From contig NC_133174.1 of NCBI RefSeq assembly GCF_040802235.1, forward strand, positions 139,553,213 through 139,617,212: a stretch of DNA of 64,000 nt, given 5' to 3'. Source of the stretch: Manis javanica (lineage: Eukaryota; Chordata; Mammalia; Pholidota; Manidae). This document shows, in pieces, positions 20,640 to 30,262 of the stretch. The translations under genes and the position numbers were made by a program. Below the pieces are notes generated by a model. The model was not told where the DNA came from and did no database searches. It saw only the letters and a list, made by a program, of their open reading frames with translations. The first letter of the stretch is position 1. The number at the start of each line of letters is the position of its first letter.

Positions 20640-23335
20640 TTTTTTTCTCCTTCCCATACTTATCGATTTTATTTTATGAATACAAAGAACATTCAAAACT
20701 AATCGAAAAGTCATACTCGGAGAAATACAACAGTCTCCTGTACCCCTTCTGCCCCATTTCCTCTGCCCCCTTAGGTGACCAACTTTTTGTTTTCTGGGTT
20801 TTCCTTCCTGTGTTTCTCTTTGTAATGATTCACAGACACGTGGACATCTCCTGATTTTCCCTTCTTTATTACACGAAAGGCACCACACTGTATTGTCTTT
20901 GCACTTTGCTTGTTCTACTCAACAACAACTCTTGTAAATCACTCTGCATCAGTCTGCAGACAGCTGCCTCATTCTTGTTTGCAGTTGCATAATACTCTAT
21001 TGTGTCTGCGCGCCGTGGCCTGCTCGACCACTCCTCTATGTTTTGGGATTGCTTTGTTGAACGATGAATTTTATGTATACATAAAATTACTGCTTACTAC
21101 CGCTCCCTCCCTCATACACTGCATCTCCCCTGCCTGCTTTAATCTTCCTTCTTATCACTTACCACCGTCTGATAATCTATACATGTATTTTTATTGTCTG
21201 TCTCCTCTCTCTAGAGTGTAAGCTCCATGAGTGCAGAGACTTTATTTTGTTCACTAACTGGAATATAATAAAATGCATGAACTGCTGTGCAGCATTTGAT
21301 CATATAATTATAACATGTTTTACTTATTTATTCTCCCCCTGATGGATGTTCATAGATTGTTTCCAATTCTGCCCTTTATTTAAAAATGGCTCAGTGAAAA
21401 TCCACGTATATGTCTCCACAGGTATGTGGACAAGAGTTTCTCAGGGGTATATTACCAGGAGTCAACTGCTGAGTCACATGGCCTTTGCTCTTATTTTACT
21501 TGTTACTGTCAAACTATTCTCTAGAATGGCTCTACTGATTTACACCCTCATCAGAAATGTAGACAGAATAGCATTTTCCCCTCACCCTTCCAGCATTTGA
21601 AATTTTTTTGGCCACTTGATGAATAAAAATGGTATCTTGTTAATACTTTAACTTACACCCCGCTGTTTTCTAATCATATCTAATACCTTTTCATAGATGC
21701 ATTGACCATTTTTATTTCTTCCTCAATGAATTTTCTGCTTTTATCTTTGCCCATTTTCCTGTTGGATAACTTCTCATTTTCTTATTTCTCCATATCAACT
21801 CCTTGTCTGTTTTATATGTTGCAAATACCTTCTTCCAGTCTGTCATTTGGTTGTAAGCCATGTCAGTGGTGACTTTGATAAATAGTTTTTAATTTTGATG
21901 TAATGAAATGTATCTTTGCCTATGTGCTTTTGTGTCTTAAGAAAGTTTCAGAAAATTTCCTACAGCATGGTCATTTGTCTTGTACTTTATTTTAATAGTA
22001 TTTGAATTTTATCTTTCACGTTTACATCTTTAACTCTTCTGGAAATGATTTGAGAATAGTGTAAAGGGTCTATTTTCTTTCTGTCCACACGGAGCTCTGA
22101 ATTGTCCCATCATTTACTGAACACACTTTCCTTTCCCACTGGCTCATGATACCTTCTGTGTCATTGAGCAGATATAGAAATGTCTCTTTCCTTTTCTGTT
22201 CCATTCATCTGGTGTCTAGTCCTGAGCCAATACCCGGCTGCTTTAATTACTATAGCTGGAAATTGACTTGATACCTGGTAACGCAAATACCCTTCCTTGT
22301 TCCTCTTTTTAAAAATATTCTGTACAATCTTTACCTCTTTACTCATCCATGTAAATTTTAGGATCAGTTTCTCAGGTTTCCTCAAATCAACTGGATTTGT
22401 ATTTAATTCAGAGATTAATTCCTGGAAGAATCGTCACATTTGCAATGCCCAGCCTTCTTTTTCATAAGCATGGTCTATCTCTCCATCTACCTAGGCAGTC
22501 TTTTATATCCTCCACTTAGTCTGATAAATACCTCCGTAAGGGTGTTGTTGCACATTTTTTGTTAGGTTGAATCCAGACACTTTTTCATTGTTACTGCTTT
22601 TGTGAACTGTATCTCCTTTGTGTCTCATTTTCTCTTTGGTGATTGATAGTATATCGCAATACGAATGAATTGTATATGCTGATCTAGCTGGCTACTTTGC
22701 TGCATTTCTGATTCATTTTATGAAGTTGTTCATTGATTCTCTTCTCATTTTTGTTATGTAGTATCCATAATCCAATAATCTTCAAATACTGAAATTTAGT
22801 CTCCTTTTTTCTAATTCCCAACCTGCCCATTTCTTTGTCTTACCATTATTGGCTAGTACTTGCAATGGAAAAGCAGACAGTGATGGTGGTAGCAGACAGA
22901 GGTAACTTATTCTTCAACAAGTGTGGCTGCTGTAGGTTTTTTGGTAGCTAATCTTTATTAAGTTAAGGAAGTTGTCTTCTTAGTTTGATAAGAATTTTCA
23001 TCAGGTACAGGTATTGATTTATATCTAATCCCTTTTCCGGATCTATTTAAATGGTAATATGGTTTTTCTCTTTTAATGTGTTATGCAGTAAATGACAGTG
23101 ACAGGTTTTAAATTCATAAAAATAGATTTGGTAGATTTTTCTTGTTTTCTCATAGCTTAAACAGTTCATATAAATTAGAAATCATCTAATACTTGAAATC
23201 TTGGTAAAAATTTTTAAATGCCTGGAGCTTATTTTTTTTCTGGGAAATTTTTACATACTGCTTTCAGCTCTTAAATAGTAATTTTTTATTCAGATTTCCT
23301 ACCTCCTCTTGAGTCAATTATGGTAACATGTTTTT
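20640..23335 (-). repeat. Old LINE-1 fragments, antisense
   Basis: Inverse L1 landmarks run in order: GCATAATACTCTATTGTGTC, TGCTGAGTCACATGGCCTTT, TTGCCCATTTTCCTGTTGGA, GAGCCAATACCCGGCTGCTT, ATTTGCAATGCCCAGCC and CTCTTGAGTCAATTATGGTA. At least two old copies are likely. An L2 piece interrupts at 21090-21290. The right end abuts the AP3S1 pseudogene, and matching L1 sequence resumes at about 24748. Confidence 0.65.
21090..21290 (+). repeat. L2 LINE fragment
   Basis: TCTTATCACTTACCACCGTC, TTTTTATTGTCTGTCTCC and GAGTGTAAGCTCCATGAGTG then CAGAGACTTTATTTTGTTCA are landmarks of the L2 3' end in sense. Ancient, from before the placental radiation. Confidence 0.72.
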
Positions 23336-23340
23336 TCCAT

Positions 23341-24744
23341 GCGGGAGGTGGGCGGGTGCAGAAGGATCGCAGGCGAGATCCCGGGGCGAGGCTCGCGCGC
23401 CCGCCCCTCCCCGCCCCGCCCTGGCCCTGGGCGCCCGCCAGGTGGGCCGGGCTCAGCCGGGGTCAAGGCGCTCCTCATCCTTAGCAGCCACGGAAGCCGC
23501 GGCCCTCCGCGATTCACCAACCTTGCGGTGAGGATCCGCCGCCCCAAACCATCAGGGAGTCGCTCCGCTTGGTATCTGAGAGACACGGAAATGGGTGTGA
23601 TTTCCTAGAGGGAGGATTATTAATAGGAGGATCTGACCACAAACTGATATATAGACATTATGCAACACTATATTCTGTCTTCTGGGTGGATTCTTCATAA
23701 AGTGAACTTGGCATTTTAGATCTAATTCAAGTATTTGAGGAAACATTGAACAAGTGTTTTGAAAATGCCTGTGAACTGGATTTAATTTTCCACGTAGACA
23801 AGTACATTTGTCATGCCCCGCATGCTGTCACTGTGGGATCCCTGATCACCACGCTGCCACTATCTGGAACACTGTCAGTTTCTATGTCAAAGAGAAAGTT
23901 TTCATGGGTTCATAATATTCTTGCAGAAATGGTGAGGGGGCAATGGTGTCGGAGACCAACATGAATGAGATTGTTACACAAATGGACGCATAAAATAAAC
24001 TGGAGAAATCTTGAGTTTTGCTTAGCGGGAGCTCCAGCCCTGCTGTATCCGCTGTAAAGAATAGGAATCTTCCTGAGATCCCAAGAAATATTAACATTGG
24101 TGACATCAGTATAAAAGTGCCAAACCTGCCCTCTTTTAAATAACAAATTAAAAAGGCCACGCCCAGGTGAAATCCAGGGGGAACAGTCATCCAAGTTTGC
24201 CTTGCAGTTGTTCACCAAACATGGAGGGCAGTCTTAACTTTCGCTCTTGGATTTCAGTCAAGGTACTATCAGAAGTTGTGTAAAATGAGTATGGAAGTTC
24301 AGTGTTGCTTTTCTTGCTCAGTGATTTTGAAGAAATCATGTGATTTTCTTTCTTTTTTAAACTGCATTCCTGTGCCCACCTAAGGCATGCCTCTCCGTAT
24401 TAGCTACTAAAGTGTTTCAAAAAGTGTTTCAGACAGATCTTTAAATTATGCACAACCCAAAATGTTGGTGTTTTGTCCGGATCCACAAGTGCAGCATTCC
24501 TTGATTCTTTGTTATTTGTCAGAATTGTTATTTAAGGAAACAAGTCGGTATTGCATGAAAACATTAAGACTTTTTTCTCTTAGTTTAAATAAACTCCAAG
24601 GTAACTGGACTTCTAAAGCACCTTTCTGTTTGCCTGCTATCTATGTTAGCAATAATTTTTTTTACAACACTCTGACTCAACAAAGTAAATAAAAGTATAT
24701 TATATCACTGCTAAAAAAATTAAAAATAAAAATAAATAAATAAA
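23341..24744 (+). pseudogene. AP3S1P: Processed pseudogene of AP3S1 (AP-3 complex sigma subunit)
   Basis: AP3S1 is the small sigma chain of the AP-3 adaptor, which sorts cargo to lysosome-related organelles. This intronless copy has the CpG-rich 5' UTR (23341-23457), a degraded N-terminus near GTCAAGGCGCTCCTCATCC with the ATG lost, then recognisable LEGGLLIGGSDHKLIYRHYA-type coding with an early break, NKCFENACELDLIFHVDK (to 23802), VHNILAEMV (from 23908), and LPEIPRNINIGDISIKVPN to the stop near 24140. AATAAA at 24688 and an A-rich tail at 24713-24744 follow. The ISIKVPNLPSFK end marks AP3S1, not AP3S2. A stop replaces Gln in the DAQNKLE segment and frameshifts are present, so it is non-functional. 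An in-frame 105-nt block (23803-23907) separates DK and VHN. It sits inside an antisense LINE-1, and no clear target duplication was found. Confidence 0.92.
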
Positions 24745-25005
24745 ACATATTGCCATAATTTGTTCATAGTATTTTCTTATGATTTAAAGAAATCCCTACT
24801 GTAGCCTCATACCCTTTTTCATTCCTACTATTGTTTGCCCAAAGTTTGCATATTTCATTAGTATTTCTAAATAATCAGCTTTTGGTAGTAGTGATCATTT
24901 CTGCTTTCTGTCTGTCACTGCATCATTTGTTTGCTATTTCTTTAATTTCTACATTTATCTTTGTTATTTATTTCATCCCTCTTTTGTTTGGCTTTATTCT
25001 GTTCT

Positions 25006-25020
25006 TTTTTTTTTTTTTTT
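25006..25020. repeat. Poly-T run
   Basis: A T homopolymer within antisense LINE-1 sequence. Confidence 0.8.
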
Positions 25021-25546
25021 AGCTTTTTAAGCTGAACAGTTGCTACTTCAGTTTCAAGATCTCTTCTTTTTTAATGAATGCCTGTAAAGCTATACATTTT
25101 CCTGCAGGAACTAGCATACCTGAATGCCACAAATTTTAATATGTATCAAAATTTTTATTTCAAGGTGTGCAGAATTTTCCATTACCTCTTTTTACAAATG
25201 TGTCTTAAATATTTCTAGATCTATGGGACAGCTTTTTTTTTTTTAGTGATTTCTATTTTTGTTGCATTGTAGCCAAAGAATGGTATTGAGGCGACTGTGG
25301 CCTAATGTATGGTTGAGTTTTATAAATAATCTACATGTGCGTGAAAAAACTTCTCTGTTGGGCACAGGCTTTTATGTGAATGTATGTATACACATTCACA
25401 TATGTGTATATATGTTTACTTTTATGTTAGACTGTTCTTTCCTTTAACCTTCTATATCATTACTTCAATTTTGTCTTTATTCTCTAAATTTCTAAGAGAC
25501 ATTTTGTCTATTTGGCATTTCCTCTATAATTTTGTCAATTTCATAG

Positions 25547-25578
25547 ACAGATGATAGATGACAGATAGATAGATAGAC
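25547..25578. repeat. GATA tetranucleotide microsatellite, short
   Basis: ATAGACAGATGATAGATGAC followed by AGATAGATAGATAGAC. A short imperfect GATA array at the left flank of the MIR. Confidence 0.8.
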
Positions 25579-25587
25579 TATGTTGTT

Positions 25588-25805
25588 AGAAGAGGAAGGA
25601 TAGTATAGCAGTTAAAAGCACAGAATCTGTGTTAGGACTGTGGGTTTCTCATCCTGAATCCTCCATGACTTCAGCAAGCCACTTAACTGGTTTGTGCCTC
25701 TATTTCTTCATCTGTAAAATGAGAATCGTAGTAGCACCTTATAGGATTTCTGTGACTACTCAGTAATTTAATAGTATAAAGTACTTAGAATGGTAAATGA
25801 CTGCT
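25588..25805 (+). repeat. MIR SINE
   Basis: Landmarks in order: GTATAGCAGTTAAAAGCACA, CTTCAGCAAGCCACTTAACT, TTTCTTCATCTGTAAAATGA and AGGATTTCTGTGACTACTC. This is a nearly complete tRNA-derived MIR in sense, inserted in or beside old antisense L1. Confidence 0.88.
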
Positions 25806-27110
25806 ATTATTTTTACAGATTAATGAATTTTTTGATATTCAAAGCCAACTGTTTTATCAGAAAAAAATGGCTTCTAATTCTATTTGCCTTTAATTCTATT
25901 TTGTAGGATAATTAACATAATATTTGTTTTTCTTTGGTCAGTATTGGCTTGGTTTATCTTTCTCTTTCCCTTTATCTTCAGTCTTCCTGAATCGCTTTAT
26001 GTTAGGTGTGTCTCTTGTTTGTTTTATCCATTCAATCTGAGAATCTATTTTAATCAATGATTTTAACCTACTTACACTTCTGATTCCTGAAATATGTGGG
26101 CTTTATATCCTATTTCAGTTGCTGTTTCTGTTTTTCCTTTCCTTCTGTGTATTGGATTGTTTTTTTTATAACTTTCTCTCTTTACTAGCATGGAGTTTAT
26201 ACATTTTGGGTTTACTCTTTTAGTGATTACCCTTCCATTTTAGTGTACCTGTCTTAATTTACGTCTTTTTAAGAAAGATTAAGGTTAATCACCATCTCTA
26301 GCCTCCTCCCAATCAAAATAAGAACTTTCATTCATTTTAATCCCACTCCCTTCCCCTACTTCATCCTCAGTGTTCTGTGAGATTTTGCCACCCTTCCCCC
26401 AATACTCATTTAGATTTTTTAACACCCTTTGCCAATTTATTTGCTCACTATTGTTTCTTCATATGACTTTTTCCTACCAGGATAAGTTTTGTTCTTGTGA
26501 AAGTACACCCATTAGAGGTCATATAAGTAAAGATTGTGTTTGGAAGCTTGTGATAAGAAGTCCCAAGTTGACGGTCCAAGATGGGCCCACTCTCAAGGAC
26601 TTTTCAAGGACTAAGCTCCTTTGTCTTCTTATCATTACATTCTCAAGCATGTGGCTCCTGTCCTCATGGTGGGAAGATGGCTTCTGAACCTCCTGAATGG
26701 TGTGAAAATTCTTGGCATAAGGAAGGGAGACAGTTGAAGAGCCAAATGTGCATGTTCGTTGAGTCTGACCCGTTGAGGCAGCAGGCTGCTGAGGACGCAC
26801 CTAACAGTAGCTGTCACAATTGCTCCTTTAGATTTGTCTGTGGGTAGTACAATCCCTTAAGCTTGGTACATCCAGCCCTTCTTTTTGAATGAGAGTAGAC
26901 CTGGATGTAGAATGCTAGGTAGACAACTTCCTTTCTTCAGGGCTTGGAATCCCTTTATTGTCATATGATGCACAGCTTACTACCAATCTGCCTTTTCTCT
27001 CAGGTAGATTTTAAGGGTTTATCTTTGTCTTTGGTGTTCTGCACTTTCACTGCAATGTATTTAAGGGCGGGTTTTCTTTTAAAAAAAAAAAACACCTCAC
27101 TTGGCTCTTG

Positions 27111-27325
27111 GAAAGCTGCTGACACTTGAGGACTTATATCTTGAATCAAATCTGGAAATTTTTCAACAGGCCTGCAACAGAGTGTCTTCAGAGCTCTCAG
27201 AAGGAACCAAACCTGCCCACACCTGGATCCCGGACTTCTGGCCTCCAGAACTGGGAGAGAATACATTTCTGTTATTGAAGCTACCCAGTCTATGGCACTT
27301 TGTTACAGCAGCCCCAGCAAAGTTA
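27111..27325 (+). repeat. MLT1-type MaLR LTR, 3' part (old)
   Basis: GATCCCGGACTTCTGGCCTC, CCAGAACTGGGAGAGAATAC, TTTCTGTTATTGAAGCTACC and GCACTTTGTTACAGCAGCCC are the 3' landmarks of the MLT1 family in sense. The 5' part is missing or unrecognisable. A fossil solo LTR. Confidence 0.75.
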
Positions 27326-27724
27326 CACACTCCCAAATCAGCAGTTCTTTTCAGCTCTGTCCATTGTGCTGTTTGTGTCACCTAGCAAGGTTTTCTTCCA
27401 ATGACCATTTTTCATTTCTAAGCTTTCACCTTGGTGCTGCCTGTGTATCTGCCTGCCTCTGACCTTGTTCTGTGGTGCTGCTCCTTCCCGCATCTCTTTG
27501 ACATGCTGGAGGACTCTGGCAGGGCTTTGGACTTCTTGGTGTGTTTGATGGTTTTGGTCTGTGAGTTCATCCTCAGAGGGAATAATCTTCCATAGGAGTT
27601 CTGAGCATAACTGATGTCTGGGTGAACTGGCAGCTGCTTTTTCAGTCTTTCGGCTCAGGAGAGTACCCCCATGCAGGTGATGCCTATTTGGGCCCCCCAT
27701 CGCTACAGGCTCGACACCCAAAAT
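27326..27724. other. Unassigned, no gene
   Basis: C/T-rich sequence reading on the minus strand as a broken 127-codon frame with no recognisable family. It may be the 5' region of an antisense LINE, but I cannot establish that. Confidence 0.35.
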
Positions 27725-28085
27725 TCCCTCTTTAAACTATTCTAAGTCTGGCTTCCATTCCATTGCTGCTACTCTTGTCCAGGCCATCAGTGGCCTACAA
27801 GTTATTAAATCCAGTGAACACAGTATGTCCTTATTTCACTCCACCCTATCAGCAGAATTCAACACAAGTGACAACCTGTCCTTCTGAAAACCCTTTATTC
27901 TTTTGGCTTCTGTGACACCATACCCTCCCAGTTTTAGTTTTGACTCTGTCTCCTACTATTCTCCCCCATGCTCACTGTATTCTGGCCCCACCAGCCTCCT
28001 TGCTATCCTTACCATGGGGCCTTTGCATTAACTGTTTCTTCTGCCTGGAACACTTCTTCTCCCAGATAGCCACATGTTCATGTCT
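27725..28085 (+). repeat. L2 LINE 3' region
   Basis: TTGCTGCTACTCTTGTCCAG, CCATCAGTGGCCTACAAGTT, GGGGCCTTTGCATTAACTGT and TCTTCTGCCTGGAACACTTC are typical L2 landmarks in sense. Confidence 0.72.
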
Positions 28086-28504
28086 TAGACTGGGTTTCCC
28101 AGAGCAGACCCTGAAATGAGGATTTAAGTGCAAGTAGTTTGGGAAGTGATCCCAAGAAGGCCAGTAGAATAAGCAAATGGGGCAATGGAGGAAGGAAGTC
28201 ATCAGAGGGTATGTTAGCAAGCAAGTTCCCACTATGGACAAGTGAATCTCAAGCCTCAGAGGAAAGGCTGCTGAGGGATTTCTCCTCCAATGCCTGTCTG
28301 TCATTGCCTGAGGGCTACTCCTGGGAGCACAGACCCCTACACATCCAGATAAGAACACAGTGGGTCAACACCTTGATTGCAGCTTGGTGAGATCCCGAGC
28401 AGAGGAGCAGCTAACCCCACAGTCCTAACCCATGGAGACTAGGAGATAATAAATGCATGCTATTTTAAGCTGGGAAGTTTTTGGTCATTTGTTATGAAGG
28501 AATA
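28086..28504. other. Unidentified old interspersed element
   Basis: It starts at GACTGGGTTTCCCAGAGCAG and contains TTTGGGAAGTGATCCCAAGA, a form common to an old mammalian repeat that I cannot name with confidence. It ends near GGAATAGAAAACTAATACAC, the typical right end of MaLR-like LTRs. No gene. Confidence 0.4.
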
Positions 28505-28947
28505 GAAAACTAATACACCTGTTGGAGAGAGGTGAAGGGTGGACACCCAAAAGACATGTCCTTGTGGAACCTGTGAAAGAAGGGTCTTTACAGATGGGAT
28601 TGAGTGAAGGATCTCAGTATATGATCATTCTGGAGTAGGGTGGGCCCTAAACCCACTGACCAGTGTCCATGTAAGAGGCAGAAGAGGAGAAAGACACACA
28701 CAGATATGGAGCAGAGGGCCATGGGAAGGTAGGGGCAGAGATTGGAGTGGCTTGGCCACAAGCCAAGGAAGGCCAAGGATGGCTAGTGGCCACCAGAAGC
28801 TGGGAGAGGACCAGAGCAGATTCTCCCTCCAAGCCTTGGTTTCAGAATTTGGGCCTCCAGAACTGGGAGAGAATACCTTTCCATTGCTTAAAGCCCCCCA
28901 GTGTGTGACACTGTGTCCTGGAAGCCTTGTGAAACTCATAACCCTGT
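28505..28947 (+). repeat. MLT1-type MaLR LTR, near full length (old)
   Basis: Landmarks in order: AAGGGTCTTTACAGATGGGA, TCTGGAGTAGGGTGGGCCCT, GGCAGAGATTGGAGTGGCTT, CCACAAGCCAAGGAAGGCCA, ACCAGAAGCTGGGAGAGGAC and GGCCTCCAGAACTGGGAGAG. It has the same organisation as MLT1A in sense. A fossil solo LTR. Confidence 0.85.
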
Positions 28948-29929
28948 AAGTGAACACAGGACAGAATGAAATGTCTGCTCACCAGAGCTTCAGAGTCCAA
29001 TGGGGGTTGGAGCAGGGAGAGAAGGTGACACCTAGCCTGGGAACTGGGGGACACCTGTGGGCAGGTCGCAGAGAATATGGAGAATCAGGCTTGGTCCTGG
29101 AAAACAGACACAGGAGAAGTTAGGCAGAGTGGGGTGGGCCTCATGAACATGTGGTGTTCCCTCTGGTGGCTTTTCTGTGCACAGAGTAGGGGGACATGGA
29201 GGAATTCTGCTGTGGCTTTAAGCCGGAGCCCAGGCAAGCCAGAGGATGCAGTCACAGTGGCTTGGAGAAGAGCAATGTGTGTGAACAAAGTGAGCTGGAG
29301 AGGGTGACGTGTGGGAAAGCTGAATCAGCCAAGTGGCAAGAGAGAGGGAGGTGGGAAAGAGGACCCTCAGGCCTCAGAGCAAGGTGAGTGAGATAATGAG
29401 GCTTGACAGGAGAGACAGAACCTGGAGTGCGCACAGAGCCCTTCTGAGGCCAAAGCAGAGACCTCTCTGCTTATGCTTACTAAGCCAGAAGAATCAGGAA
29501 AAGCATTTAAAACAGGAAGTCATCCCCCAACCGCAGCCTGGCTGAGCCCATCAGTAGTTCCTGACAGACTTATCGATCTGCAAATGTCATCCGTTTTAGG
29601 TGACTGTAGTGGCCTTTCCCTCCACTGGCTGTGGCTCTAAGGTCATTGGGTCCCAGCTGCACCAGGGTCTTTCCAATCCTTTCCTGTTCCCAAATAAGCA
29701 TAAGTAACGTCTAGGTTCATGGGACTCAGCTGTTCAGGGATTAAATCTTCTAAGCCTGCTCCCCAGTTCTCAACATTCCATTCATATTTTGCTGTAAATC
29801 CCAGTAGAGAGCAGAATTTTCCAGAGGAAACAGGCTCTCTCCTAGCTATGCCTCCAGCTTTCTGTCCCTCCTGCACTGCCGAAGACCTACAGGGCCAAGG
29901 CCAGTGGACATGTGGTGGCCACCCAAAAG
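28948..29929. other. Intergenic, no gene seen
   Basis: Purine-rich GC-balanced DNA. Short open frames overlap on both strands with no recognisable family and no clear splice-site pair. Confidence 0.45.
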
Positions 29930-30262
29930 ATGTCCACAGTTAAATCCCTGGAACTGTAAACATGACCTTACATGGCAAAGTGCACTTTGAAGATGTGATG
30001 GAGTTAAAGATTTTTGAGCCTGGGAGATGGCCCTGGAGTGTCCAGGTGGGCAGGCCCAACTGCTCTAACTGCTACATGTGTGTCTTTATAGGAGGGAGAT
30101 TTGAAAGACAGAAGTGAGCAGGCACCGTGATGGAAGCAGAGAAGGCTCTGGGGGGAGCACAGCCTTGCTGACACTGTGACTTTGGCCCAGTGAAGTGGAT
30201 TTCAGACTTCTGACTCCCCAAATTGTATAAACGGCAGGGCTAGACCTCAACCTTGGCCTATG
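29930..30262 (+). repeat. MLT1-like MaLR LTR, diverged
   Basis: GTAAACATGACCTTACATGG, CTTTGAAGATGTGATGGAGT, TTTATAGGAGGGAGATTTGA and GTGGATTTCAGACTTCTGAC follow the MLT1 order in sense with more mutations than the copy at 28505. A fossil solo LTR. Confidence 0.7.

Larger units (their letters stand above)
24748..27110 (-). repeat. Old LINE-1 fragments, antisense
   Basis: Inverse L1 sequence resumes directly after the pseudogene (ATAATTTGTTCATAGTATTT, CTTTTTCATTCCTACTATTG). It continues with TTTCAAGATCTCTTCTTTTT, AGCCAAAGAATGGTATTGAG and GTTGGGCACAGGCTTTTATG, and from about 25830 onward to TGCACTTTCACTGCAATGTA. A MIR interrupts at 25588-25805, and an A-run marks the right end near 27085. Confidence 0.65.

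Noticed and set aside
23341-23560. CpG island as a host gene promoter
   Set aside because: The downstream sequence is an intronless, broken AP3S1 copy with a poly(A) tail, so the island is a retroposed 5' UTR. Secondary promoter use is left open as a finding.
23746-23964. AP3S1 as a functional gene
   Set aside because: The start codon is lost, there are frameshifts and a stop in the DAQNKLE region, and introns are absent.
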